A stretch of DNA of 64,000 nucleotides from Thinopyrum elongatum. Taxonomy: Eukaryota > Streptophyta > Magnoliopsida > Poales > Poaceae. Below, in pieces: positions 43,728 through 53,800 of this stretch; position 1 is the stretch's first letter, and each line of letters begins with the position of its first letter. The notes below the pieces were generated by a model. The model did no database searches. It was not told where the DNA came from and was given only the letters and a program-made list of their open reading frames with translations. The stretch covers positions 281,934,850 through 281,998,849 of the forward strand of contig CM022303.1 in NCBI GenBank assembly GCA_011799875.1, read 5' to 3'. The translations under genes were made by a program, and so were the position numbers.

Positions 43728-46700
43728 TTAGTGAGGAACATACGGAAATGGTCCATCGAGGTATCCAAACATTCCTCTATAACGAACTTGCCCTTGTCCA
43801 TCACCACGGCCAAGTCCACCACCAAGGCCAAGACCATCACCAAGGCCTAGACCACCACCACGGCCTCTTGTAAGTCCTAGTTGCCGACCTCTTTGTTGCC
43901 TAGATCCTCTTTGGCTAACACTTGGTTGGCTTGGCACTTGTTGGCTACCACTTGGTTGCCTTGGCACTTGTTGGCTACCACTAGGTTGGCTACCACTAGG
44001 TTGGCTACCACTTGGTTGCCTTGGCACTTGTTGGGTACCACGTGGTTGCCTTCGCACTTGTTGGCTACCTCTTGGTTGGCTTGGCACTTGTTGGCTACCA
44101 CTTGGTTGACTCCCTTGTGTAGCTCCTTGTTGGCTTGTGCTTGCATCATTTTTCTTGGACCTTTTCCTTGGTTTCGTACATTTTCTTTTGTTGTGGCCAT
44201 GACCTTTGCACTCCCCACAACGGGAGCTCTCACGAGGCTCTTGGAATTGGTCGTTGCCCGCTTCGCGGCGGCCACCATGGCCCCATCCGTCCATGTCGCT
44301 TCTAAGACGCTTTGTCTTACGTCTACCCCGTTTAACAACCTTCAACTCCGGATCCGGCCATAGTTGAACTCCATGATACTCCGGCCATTGTGATTGGTCA
44401 AAGTACGGGTGAAAGCGGGGAGCCCATGTTTTCTTGACCGTCATGATTGAGAACTCCGACTCCCTCACGGTGCGTGGGTGATTGATGTCCACATTCCTAA
44501 CGCGACCGGCGGTATACAAGTGTGAGCATGGGAGATGAAGCAACAATGGCCTCCCGCAAGTGCAATCACATTGTGTTAACGACACCTTGAAAGCCCGACC
44601 TCCATGTTGCCGGCCATCGTTTGTGGTTCCTCCTGGCTCTTTCACTTCGTACTTCCACTCTTCGTTGTCATATAATATAGCTTCTTCTGAGTCCGCCTTC
44701 CGTGATTGAAATACCAACCATTCATCAACCTTGGGTGGGAACTTGTACTTGTACTTGCGCGGGTTCTCACCCGCTATCTGTGCATCCATTTCCATCGAGT
44801 ACTTTACAAAGTACGCATTCATCTTGTCAAATGTGTATTGAACTATTGCCGTCACGGGTAATCCACGTGCACCTTTGAGCACCCTATTGAAGCATTCGGC
44901 CATATTGCTTGTCATTTGACCGTATCTCCGGCCATCTTCATCAAAAGCACGTGCCCACTTGTTCCGGTATTGAATGTGCCTATTGAGAAAGTCTTGACCC
45001 CCGGGATCAAGTTTTTTGTGTGCTAGCAATTTGTTCAACAAAGTGGAGAACCGCTTGTCGGAGAAAGCGAGACAACAATCTTGAAGATCATCGGCCAACT
45101 CCTTAAGGCCACATGCCCTATAGAAGTTCGAACAAAAGTGCCTCATGCACCATCGATGGTGCAACGGAGCATGCCCGGGAATGTCAATCTCCACCGCGTT
45201 AAGAATTCCTTGATGCCGATCCGATATGACACAAATTTCCCTCTGAGCGGGTAACACCTTCGTCCTCAAAAGACGCAAAAACCACTCCCAGTTGTCATTG
45301 TTCTCCACCTCAACCAAAGCAAATGCCAATGGCAACACCCGGTTATTGGCATCACTTGCTATCGCAACCAACAAGGTGCCCTTGTATTGTCCGGTCAAGA
45401 ACGTGCCATCAATGGCGATGACCGACCTACAATGTTCGAAAGCCCTCACGCATTGCTCGAACGCCCAAAATGCACGGCCAAATACTCGGACTTTCCTTCC
45501 GTCATGAACCGTTGTTTTTTCCCCATGAGGCTCGACCACATGAACCATGCCCGGGTTTGTCGCGGCCATGGCTAACAACAACCTAGGGATTTGGTTGTAT
45601 GCTTCCTCCCAAGTACCATACAACATCTTAAATGCGGCTTGCTTCGCCTTCCATGCCTTGCCGTATTTCACCTTGTAATGAAAGATGGCTTTCACAAGGT
45701 CAATGACATGTTGGACGCTCATTGTTGGAAGTGTGGATATTGAGTTGGAGAGCCTGTAAGCGATGAACTCGGACGTGAGTTGTTTGTGGTCTTGGGACAC
45801 AATCTTGCCATCCACCCTTTTGCCTTGGCACATGTGAGTTGGCACACAACTCACTACATGCCAAGTTGGACCTCCTTTCCATGGTCTTGCACGCACAATC
45901 CACGGACATATTTCATCTTCACATGCACATGCAACCGTGTAGCGCACATTGACGTCAGAGTTCACCACCTTGTGTGGACGATAATGCGTAACCGAGTAGT
46001 TGTCGAGCCACATCTTCAATTCCAACAAGGTTTCGAACTTAGAACCTTTAGCAATCCGGTTCTTGTCGTCTCCCAAATCACGGTGAGAGCTTGGCCTAAC
46101 CCCAAGAGATACACATTGGCCACCATCTACCATGGCTTCATCCGCGAGACTAACATCCTTGAACAATGTAGTCCGATGATCCCGACCGAATACCTTCTCG
46201 AAAGCTTTGGCCTCCTTCAGCGTGAACCCCTCCGCATCAACTTGTTCATCGGGACCATCGTCATCCGAGTCCGATGCATATGCACGGGAAAAAGGGATAG
46301 AATGGTCCATTGTCTCTTGCAAATGGTATTTGTCGAGATCACCCACATTGTTGTCATGGAGATCAACTTCATTGTCATCGTCCGCATACTCATCATTGTC
46401 CTCTTGCAAAGCTTCATCTTGGTTGTTTGTAAACGGGCTCAATGTTGGCCTCACTTCTTGGGTCAAAAGAGGTTCAACAATTTCATCTCGCTTCAAGGGT
46501 GGGGGGCTACTAGCAACCAAAGGGGAGGGGTTCCGGTTCAAGTCCAAATGCAAACTTGAATCAACCTTCTTCGTTGCAAATAACTCAAGAGCCTTGTCTA
46601 GTGATTCGGCCACCATCTCCTTGTATGCAACCCAACGTTGCTCCGAGTTGACACGCATTGTCTTCCAATGGATGTGCATTCCAAAACCAACATTATGCCT

Positions 46701-46898
46701 TCCCTCCAACTCAACGATATCACTAGGGTCCATCCAATTCAAATCTTTCCTCACTTGTTGCAAGAGCTCCGCATAGCTAGGGCTACTATCAAACACCATG
46801 TCAAGCTCATCCGGGTCCGGTTCTATATTGCCTTTCAAAAAGGCGTCTTTGTCCCCATGATGAACAAACACACATGTTCTTCCCATCCCTATAAGCAT
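43728..46898 (-). CDS. MURA-type Mutator-like transposase, 1056 codons, apparently intact
   Basis: One uninterrupted frame. Residues 1-115 resemble the N-terminal MuDR domain (PDELDMVFDSS, HWKTMRVNSEQRWVAYKEM), then an acidic linker to about 225. Residues 280-375 are the Mutator DNA-binding region (C..C..H/C pattern CACEDEICPW, CVPTHMC). The MULE DDE core follows: D497 in AIDGTF, D560 in VISDRH, C584-x2-H587 in WCMRHF and E668 in MAECFN. The SWIM zinc finger is C777xC779 with C791xH793. A CX2CX4HX4C knuckle (C894, C897, H902, C907) precedes a Gln/Pro/Ser repeat and a Gly-rich tail. It would bind the terminal repeats and cut and paste the element in the nucleus. Met5 (46,886) is a possible alternative start; a CTTATAG acceptor-like site lies just before it, so an upstream exon is possible. 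Confidence 0.92.
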   Translation of the reverse strand: MLIGMGRTCVFVHHGDKDAFLKGNIEPDPDELDMVFDSSPSYAELLQQVRKDLNWMDPSDIVELEGRHNVGFGMHIHWKTMRVNSEQRWVAYKEMVAESLDKALELFATKKVDSSLHLDLNRNPSPLVASSPPPLKRDEIVEPLLTQEVRPTLSPFTNNQDEALQEDNDEYADDDNEVDLHDNNVGDLDKYHLQETMDHSIPFSRAYASDSDDDGPDEQVDAEGFTLKEAKAFEKVFGRDHRTTLFKDVSLADEAMVDGGQCVSLGVRPSSHRDLGDDKNRIAKGSKFETLLELKMWLDNYSVTHYRPHKVVNSDVNVRYTVACACEDEICPWIVRARPWKGGPTWHVVSCVPTHMCQGKRVDGKIVSQDHKQLTSEFIAYRLSNSISTLPTMSVQHVIDLVKAIFHYKVKYGKAWKAKQAAFKMLYGTWEEAYNQIPRLLLAMAATNPGMVHVVEPHGEKTTVHDGRKVRVFGRAFWAFEQCVRAFEHCRSVIAIDGTFLTGQYKGTLLVAIASDANNRVLPLAFALVEVENNDNWEWFLRLLRTKVLPAQREICVISDRHQGILNAVEIDIPGHAPLHHRWCMRHFCSNFYRACGLKELADDLQDCCLAFSDKRFSTLLNKLLAHKKLDPGGQDFLNRHIQYRNKWARAFDEDGRRYGQMTSNMAECFNRVLKGARGLPVTAIVQYTFDKMNAYFVKYSMEMDAQIAGENPRKYKYKFPPKVDEWLVFQSRKADSEEAILYDNEEWKYEVKEPGGTTNDGRQHGGRAFKVSLTQCDCTCGRPLLLHLPCSHLYTAGRVRNVDINHPRTVRESEFSIMTVKKTWAPRFHPYFDQSQWPEYHGVQLWPDPELKVVKRGRRKTKRLRSDMDGWGHGGRREAGNDQFQEPRESSRCGECKGHGHNKRKCTKPRKRSKKNDASTSQQGATQGSQPSGSQQVPSQPRGSQQVRRQPRGTQQVPRQPSGSQPSGSQPSGSQQVPRQPSGSQQVPSQPSVSQRGSRQQRGRQLGLTRGRGGGLGLGDGLGLGGGLGRGDGQGQVRYRGMFGYLDGPFPYVPH
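43905..44118 (-). repeat. Coding minisatellite in the transposase C-terminus
   Basis: Units around GGCTACCACTTGGTTGCCTT code for repeats of QQVPRQPSGS and QPSGS. Unit lengths are multiples of three, so the frame is kept. Such regions vary in length between copies. Confidence 0.85.
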
Positions 46899-47403
46899 TC
46901 AAACAACACAAGGTCACATTGCTTCCATGAGTACTAATCCAAGGATTAACATGGAATACAAACCCTAATATATATATCAAACAACAACCCTAACCCTAAC
47001 CATAACCCTAACCATAACCCTAGCCCTAAACCTAACCCTAGCACCAACATAAGAACACCCATAAGAATAACCCTAGCATACTAACAAAGCCTAATCATAG
47101 GAAATTGGCAAACAAACATCTCACATCTCCATGCAAATCTCTAGATCCAAACAAAACTAGGGTTTCCCCAAACTAGCAACAAATGAGCAATTTCATAACA
47201 TTACTTGGATCTAAACAAGGGGATCGGAGAAGATTACCTTGAGGGAGGGTTTGACTTCGAAATCCACGGACAAATTCTTCAAATTTGCAAGATTTGGGAG
47301 AGGATTTGAGAGGGGGAGAGAGTGGGAGAGGGGGCAAAGCTCGGGGAGAGAGTGGGAGAGTGTGTGGTGTGGGGGGAGTGGGGGTGGGGGGGCCAGGATA
47401 AGT
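46899..47403 (-). promoter_or_regulatory. Leader region of the transposase gene with telomere-like repeats
   Basis: Between the right terminal repeat and the transposase start lies A/C-rich sequence. A run of CCCTAA-like repeats (46,985-47,042) reads as GGGTTAGGGTT-type telo-box sequence on the gene strand. Closer to the terminal repeat (47,280-47,390) is a purine-rich block with GGGAGAGAGTGGGAGAG repeats. Promoter and 5' leader function is inferred from position. Confidence 0.4.
46985..47042. repeat. Degenerate telomere-like repeat
   Basis: About eight CCCTAAC / CCATAAC / CCCTAAA-type heptamer and hexamer units in tandem. The pattern is close to but not the plant telomere unit CCCTAAA. AAACCCTAA also occurs at about 46,960. 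Confidence 0.85.
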
Positions 47404-47700
47404 CACAGTGCAGCGCCTACGCGCTAGGCGCTGCACTTCAAATGTGTGGCGCCTAGATCTTAGGCGCTGCACTTTACATGTGTGGCGCCTAGCTCGTAGG
47501 CGCTGCACTGCTGGGTGCGGGCCCAGGGGCTGCCACGGTGGACAGGAGTGCAACGCCCCCGATATAGGCGCTGCACAGTAGGGTGTGGCGCCGGCGTGGC
47601 GGGCGCTACACAAAAGGGTCAGGGGAGTGAAATAGTTTCACGGGCAGTTCATTCTGTGAATTGATTTCGTCCAGAGGTCAAAATTGTCAAATTTGCCATC
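47404..47700 (-). repeat. Right terminal inverted repeat of the Mutator-like element
   Basis: Reverse complement of the left repeat, ending CAAAATTGTCAAATTTGCC. It is longer than the left arm because it carries an additional GTGTGGCGCCTAG..CTTAGGCGCTGCAC hairpin unit near 47,438-47,480. Confidence 0.88.
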
Positions 47701-48645
47701 GAGGGGGGCTCGGGCGGTACACGGAACGAGGCGACAATTTTTTTTTTCTGATCAAGCCATCGTCGGGCGATTGATTCTTTTATAATCGCAACCGACCAAC
47801 CACCAAACACGTTTTTTGGAAATATCTATAACTTTATTCATACTCGTAACAATTACAAATATATGAATTTGGATCTAAGATCCGAGAAAATACAAAGTAA
47901 TTCATATATCTAAAAATTACAATTAAATCTCTTGAAAACAGCTTCTTCGATGTATCAATCTTTGCTCGAAGAAATACTCCAAACACTTCGGTAAAGAAGC
48001 TGCAATTGGACTGGAGCAACATGTTGCCACTCTTTCACCTACACAAACATTATTAATGATGGTTTTTGAAAGCGTCTTGAGTCACCCATCCAAAAAAATG
48101 GGAAGCCTTGATAGATGAACGTACTTGGGTCGAGGATGATCCCCTAGAAATGTAGGTCATCGAATCACTATATATTCACCATGGTGTCGATAAAAGATTT
48201 CATGTTCACAAATAATCAGACCAACAACAAAAGCTTGACACAGCAATATAAACTCATCATATCCGAATAATCGAATCTGCGAGGACAGAAAACTCTCTAA
48301 CCTTATGGCACCGCCAAAAAAACGAGAGAAAATTTATTCTCACAAAACTATGATGGTCAGTAGACGTTCACGAAGAATATAGAAGTCTTAAAGATCTGAG
48401 ATCCCCCCCCCCCTCCCCCCTTCTCAGCACCAAAATGGCAGCCGGGGGCGAGGGGACCTAAATTTCTCAGCTGGCGTCGGCAATGGAGGCACGAGAAACC
48501 CTCCTAAAACTACTCTGCTTGCGTGTCCTTGTAACCACCAAACGCGTGGGTGTGGTTTCGTGGTGCCTAGGGATGGAGAGTTAGTTGGGCTACGAGCCAG
48601 AGAATGTACATGGGCTGAGCGGCTAATGCATGGGGCTGGGCCTCT
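47701..48645. other. No gene recognised
   Basis: A/T-rich sequence to about 48,380, then a C-run at 48,403-48,420 and GC-rich sequence. It ends in GCTGGGCCTCT, the left duplication of the next insertion. No coding motif was seen. Confidence 0.5.
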
Positions 48646-49967
48646 GACGAAAAAGGGTTACCCCTCGCTTTGTATTACAAAGCAAAACACCGATACAACC
48701 GACGATAGGTGCTGGGGCGGAAGCAGCACAGGCACACCCAAAAGAAATGAAAAAGAAAATACAAAAGGAACAAATGCCGACAACGACGGATCAACAAAAC
48801 AAAGATGACTCGAAACCGCTGCGCCCGCCGGAGAATTCCACCACGCTCCTAGCACTCCGGAACGCCGCATACCAAGCAACACCTTCAAGAAGGAACGCGA
48901 CGACAACGACGCTGCTACCCGTACATGTACTGGGGTTCCCCCCTGTACGCGAAGGGACGTGGGGGGAAGGGGTACATCCGACGCCCTTCAGGAAGGCACG
49001 GCGGCGCCCACGGGCGTCACCGCGTCGGTGCCGGTCAAGCCGACAAGGGTTTCTCCCAACCGCCAACCAACCACGACCCCAGACGAACCATCGCGCTCCA
49101 GCAAACTTGCCGTCCACCAAAATGCGCCACCACGGTCTTGCAGTCACCAACGCCGTCTCACCGTGGCAAGCGAAGCGAGACCGACGGGATCAAGAGGAAG
49201 TAGCAGGGAACAGGGAGCGGCAGTGTCAGCAGCCACGCGGGAGGGGATAGCCTCCACCACCCTCGGCGGTAACCGACCGGACGCAGCTCAGGAGCAAACC
49301 AGGCACTCCCGCCCAGCCGAGCCCGAAACGGGCTCGTGAAGCTCCCGACACCGCGCTGCAGTACATGCGGCGCCGTTTCTGCCACCCCCAGCCCGAGCCA
49401 CACCTTCGTCCGCCGGAGACGACGCCGGACAGCCCGCGCCAGGCCCGGGCAGACCTAGAAGGGGCCCAAAAGGGTCCAGATCTAGGCCGGAAGGGCGCCG
49501 CCGCCAGCCATTGCGCCGCCCCGCAGCCAAGCCGTTGCGCCGCCGCCACCACGCCACCCGGAGCTGCGCCCGCGAAGCCGCGCCGCCGCCGGCCTGGGTG
49601 CACCGCCGCCAGCCGCCACTACCCGAGCCGTAGCGCCTCACGGGGGGGCGGGGGGGGGGGGGGGGGGGTCGCCGCCGCCGGCACCACGCGAGCAAGGCCC
49701 GGTGGCCTACGCCGGCGGCGGCGGGAGGGGATTAGGAGGGGGGAGACTCTGGGAGGAGGCGGGAAGGGGAGCCCCTGGTTGCCTCGCTCGGGGAGGCGAC
49801 GCGGGGGGTACGGGGAAGGGAGGAGGTGGGGGAGAGGGGGGAAGAGGGCTAGCTGGATGGGTGGGGGCACGTGGCGGCTGGAGGAGGCTAGGGCACCGGC
49901 AGCGGCGGGGGGGGGACCCTAGCGGGAGGGAGGGAGGGTCACGAGAGGAAGGCTTCAGATAGATCGA
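48646..49967 (-). mobile_element. Non-autonomous LINE-like retroelement with 11-bp target duplication
   Basis: GCTGGGCCTCT occurs at 48,635-48,645 and again at 49,968-49,978, exactly flanking this 1322-bp block. On the minus strand the element is GC-rich at its 5' side and ends GTATCGG..TTTGCTTTGTAATACAAAGCG..CCCTTTTTCG. This T-rich, A-poor 3' end resembles 3' ends of grass LINEs. No reverse transcriptase is present. It may be an internally deleted LINE (5' leader joined to 3' trailer) or a long SINE. A run of about 25 G (49,643-49,669, with one or two interruptions) lies inside. Confidence 0.7.
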
Positions 49968-49978
49968 GCTGGGCCTCT

Positions 49979-50506
49979 TTAAAGCTGAAAATATGAAGAA
50001 GAAAAAACTACTAAATGTGATAGCACTAGTTGGGCCACGCGTGCGGCTGTAGTCCCAGTTGCCATAGGCCCAATTCTGGCCTACCCTACAGTTAAGCAAA
50101 TTGTTCAGGAGCCCAGAGCCACGATCCCCCGCCATTGCTTTGCCCTTTGAGTTTCATAGAATTGCTGCAGCTGGACCTGTCCCATCTTCAAAAAATGAAG
50201 CATCAACGTTCAATTTATACCAACCCGGCTCTGATTTTGCCCGTACGTTTTTATGTGGGTATTCCCTCCAATCAATTAGGGTATTTTTAATCTTCTCACG
50301 CCTCAACTCCTATTCCCCGTCTCTGATTTAGACGGAAGATGCATAAATATCGTTCGCATTTGCGCCTTGGCCCATGAGGCTTTCGCGTTCAGAGCCGTCG
50401 TCCGTCCGTCCACCGACAGCGCGCTGGCCCGCCTGCATGCATATTGCTGGTCGCGCGCGTGGCCCATTGACCCTACTCCGGTGGACCTGCACTCCCGCTT
50501 GCTCTC
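49979..50506. other. No gene recognised; target region of the copia element
   Basis: Unique-looking sequence with several GGCCC words. It ends in CTCTC, the left target duplication of the copia element. Confidence 0.5.
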
Positions 50507-50659
50507 TGTTGAGCACATGTATATCTGGCGGTAGCTTAGCGATATCTCCCGATCCTTTCCTGTATAGCGGATACGGTTGAGATCTCGCAGCCCTTGTACC
50601 TATATATGTGCCTAGTACATGATCAATGAGAATTATCGATGCACACAAACAATTCTACA
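50507..50659 (+). repeat. 5' LTR of the copia element
   Basis: 153 bp, from TGTTGAGC to TTCTACA, with an internal deletion of about 25 bp relative to the 3' LTR. Confidence 0.95.
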
Positions 50660-50674
50660 TGGTATCAGATACCG
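50660..50674 (+). other. Primer binding site (initiator tRNA-Met type)
   Basis: TGGTATCAGATACCG begins directly after the LTR. TGGTATCAGA is complementary to the 3' end of plant initiator tRNA-Met. Confidence 0.9.
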
Positions 50675-50814
50675 TCCCGATCCTCTCCTAAACGCTTCCG
50701 CCTACCCTAGCCGCCGCCGCCCCACGCCGCCGCCGCTCCCTCCTCCCCGCACTGTGCCTCCCCTCCTCTGCCGCGCCGCCTCTCCCGCCGCGCCGCTCCT
50801 CCCACGCCGCCGCC

Positions 50815-53800
50815 ATGTCGTCCAACGCCTCCTCCTACTCCAACCCCTTCGCCGGGCTGGACCCCGCTGACATCCGCGACATCAACATCCACGAACGCGT
50901 CCCCGTCGTCCTCAATGCCACTGACTCCACGTACTTCGCGTGGAAGACGTACTTTTCGCTGCTCTTCCGCGAGAACAATCTCATGGATCATGTTGACGGC
51001 ACCGTCGACTCCCGCGCCATGGTGGGCGACTCCGAGTGGACCGCGATCGATGCCACGCTCATCCGGTGGTTCTTCACCACCATCTCCAAGGACCTGTTTC
51101 ACACGGTCGTGAGCAATGGTGATGACGCCCGCGCCGTGTGGGTCAAGCTCAACGGCCTCTTCACCGACAACAAGCTTCAGCGCCGCGTTTTTCTGCAGCA
51201 GAAATTTTTTGACTGTCATCAGGATGACCAGTCTATCGATGACTACTGCCGCCGCCTGAAGACGTTGGCGGATGAACTCCGTGACATCGGCGCCAAGGTT
51301 GATGACGACCTCCTCCTCAGCACGCTCACCGCCGGCCTCAACGAGGACTTCGACAACGCCGCCTCCAACCTCACCTTGATGCCGGAGCCCTCCTTCCCCA
51401 AGTTTGTGGCGTACTTGCGGTTGGAGGAGCGCCGGATGAATGGGGTGAAAAAGCGTGTGCAGCACCACGCCCTTGCTGCCGGCACCTCTCGCGGCGCCCC
51501 GCCGCCACCCGCCCCACCCGCGCCCCCGGGGTTCTTCCCCCTCCCGCCCGCGCCCCCCGCCCCTCCCGCTGCCCCTCAGCAGCAACCGCAGGGTGGCGGT
51601 CAGCGCGGCAACCGTCGCGGGGGCGGGCGCAAGCAGCAGCCCCAGGCGCACGGGAGGGCCCCTCGTAAGCAGCAGGCGACTCCACCGTGGACGGGCGTCG
51701 TCCACGCATACTCCATGCCGGTTCCTCGGCCTCCCGCCCCGGGCATCCTTGGGCCTCGTCCGGCGAGCCATCAGGCGTACTTCACCGCACCTGGCGCCGC
51801 CCCCTACCCGGCCCTCCCTGCAGTGCCGGCCACGGGCGGCTATGGTGTCACCCCCGCGCCTCCCTATGGCGGGTTCTACCCGCCCCAGGTGCCGGCGTCG
51901 TGGGATCCCGCCCTGCTCGCCACCCTGCACTCGGCTCCGTCGCCTAGCAACTATGGGAGTGGCGGTGACTGGTACATGGACTCGGGCGCCACTGCTCACA
52001 TGACTGCTCATCCCGGTAACCTCACGTCTTCCACTCCCGTTCATACTCCCACTCGCATCACCGTTGGTAACGGTTCCTCTCTACCCATTACACATGTCGG
52101 TCATATGTCGTTTCCTTCCACTTCTACTCCTATTAACATGTCTAATGTTCTCGTCTCTCCTGACTTAGTTACCAACCTTGTCTCTGTTCGTTGCCTTGCT
52201 CGTGAGAACCCTATTACTGTTGAATTTGACGATGTTGGCTTTTCTGTGAAGGACGTCCGTACACAGATGGTACTCCACCGATGTGATAGTCCGGACGAGC
52301 TCTACCCGGTGCATCCTTCCGTCGCCACAACCGCCCGTCCAGCCGCCCTCGCCGCTAGTGTCGATCTCGGGCACGCCCGCCTCGGTCATCCCAACTCCAC
52401 AGTTTTGCGTCAGATTCTTCAGAGTTTTTCATTCTCATGTAATAAGGTTGACAACCACACTTGTGAGGCCTGCCGTCTCGGCAAGCACGTTCGTCTTCCC
52501 TTTAGCGAGTCTACAAACATTTCCACTTTTCCGTTTCAGTTATTGCATAGTGATGTTTGGACGTCCCTGGTTGCAAGCAACACGGGTTATCTATACTATT
52601 TGGTGATATTGGATGATTTTTTCCATTATGTGTGGACATTTCCTCTCCGTCGCAAGTCCGACGCTCTTGGCACACTCACCGCTTTTTACTCATATGTCAC
52701 CACATAGTTTGGTCGTCCTATTCTTGCCTTGCAAACTGACGACGGAAAAGAGTTCGACAACGTTGCCGTCCGCGATCTCCTCGCGTCTCACGGCACCATT
52801 TTTCGCCTCACTTGCCCCTACACGTCACAGCAGAATGGCCGCGCCGAGCGCGTCATCCGCACTCTTAATGATTGTGTCCGCACGTTGCTCTTCCACTCCA
52901 ACGTGCCTCCTCGGTTCTGACCGGACGCTCTTGCGACCGCCAGCCTTCTCATTAACATCCGCCCGTGTCGTCCTCGCTGGAACTATGCTCCTCACCAGCT
53001 TCTCTTCGGTGTGGCCCCATCTTATGATGGTCTTCGCATTTTCGGGTGTCTCTGTTATCCTAGCACCGCGTCCACCACCCCTCACAAACTCGCTCCCCGG
53101 TCGGTTCCTTACATCTTTCTTGGTTATCCTCCCAACACCAAAGGTTACCGGTGCTATGATCCAGTGTCCCACCGCGTCTACACTTTGCGGCACGTGTACT
53201 TTGATGAGCTGGTGTTCCCGTTTCAGCAGGTACCGTCCTCCTCGGCGTCTCCCGCGGCGCGGCTCGCCCCTGCCACCACCTACGGCGAGCCGCCCCCCTC
53301 ACCGCGCCGAGCACTGGGCCCGGCCCTGCCTGCGCTTCCGGCGCCGGCCGCCCCCTCCCGCGGTGCTTCGGGTGTGACTGCCCCCTCGGGCGCCCCCGCC
53401 GCCGTGGCCTCTGGCACCTCCCCCGGCTGAGGCCGCCTCCTCCGGCGTCCCCGCTGCCGTGGCTCCCTCGGGCGTCCCCGTCGCCGAGGCCCCCTCGGGC
53501 GCCCCCGCCGCCGCGGCCTCTGGCGCCGCCGCCGGTGCCCCCACGGAGTCCTCGGAGACCGGCTCGACCTCCTCCTCGCCGGTCCCCCTCTCGGCTTCGC
53601 CGGCTGCAGCCGCACCTCTCATCGGTGTGGTTACTCGGGCTCGGACTGGGACGTTTCGTCCTAGTACGCGCTACACCTCCGACGAGTACGCGTGCGCCGC
53701 GTCTACCTCGGCTCCGTCTCCGCTACCCACCTTCGCCTGCGCAGCCCTTCGGGATCCGAACTGGCTTGCTGCGATGCGTGAGGAGTTCGACGCCCTGCAG

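Larger units (their letters stand above)
38285..47700. mobile_element. 9.4 kb Mutator-like element carrying a transposase and a plant-mobile-domain gene
   Basis: Terminal inverted repeats lie at 38,285-38,552 and 47,404-47,700. They share GGCAAATTTGA(T/C)AATTTTG, AATCAATTCACAGAATGAAC and CAGCGCCTA..TAGGCGC hairpins. The candidate duplication ATCGAGGG occurs at 38,279-38,286 and just after the right end, within a 2-bp uncertainty of the border. Inside are two convergent genes: the mobile-domain gene (plus, 39,079-41,673) and the MURA transposase (minus, 43,728-46,898) followed by a small coiled-coil ORF. A tandem hairpin array lies between them. In maize MuDR, mudrA and mudrB are likewise convergent and driven from the terminal repeats; here the mobile-domain gene takes the mudrB place. 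Both genes look intact, so this may be an autonomous copy. Confidence 0.88.

Noticed and set aside
46985..47042. True interstitial telomere
   Set aside because: The units are degenerate (CCCTAAC, CCATAAC), only about 60 bp long, and inside an element leader.
49365..49922. GC-rich ORFs of up to 185 codons
   Set aside because: They are low-complexity Arg/Gly/Pro frames on both strands across a G-run inside a retroelement.
50707..52044. 445-codon minus-strand open frame
   Set aside because: It is antisense to the copia gag with GC-rich codons, which keeps the opposite strand open. The plus strand has clear gag and protease motifs.
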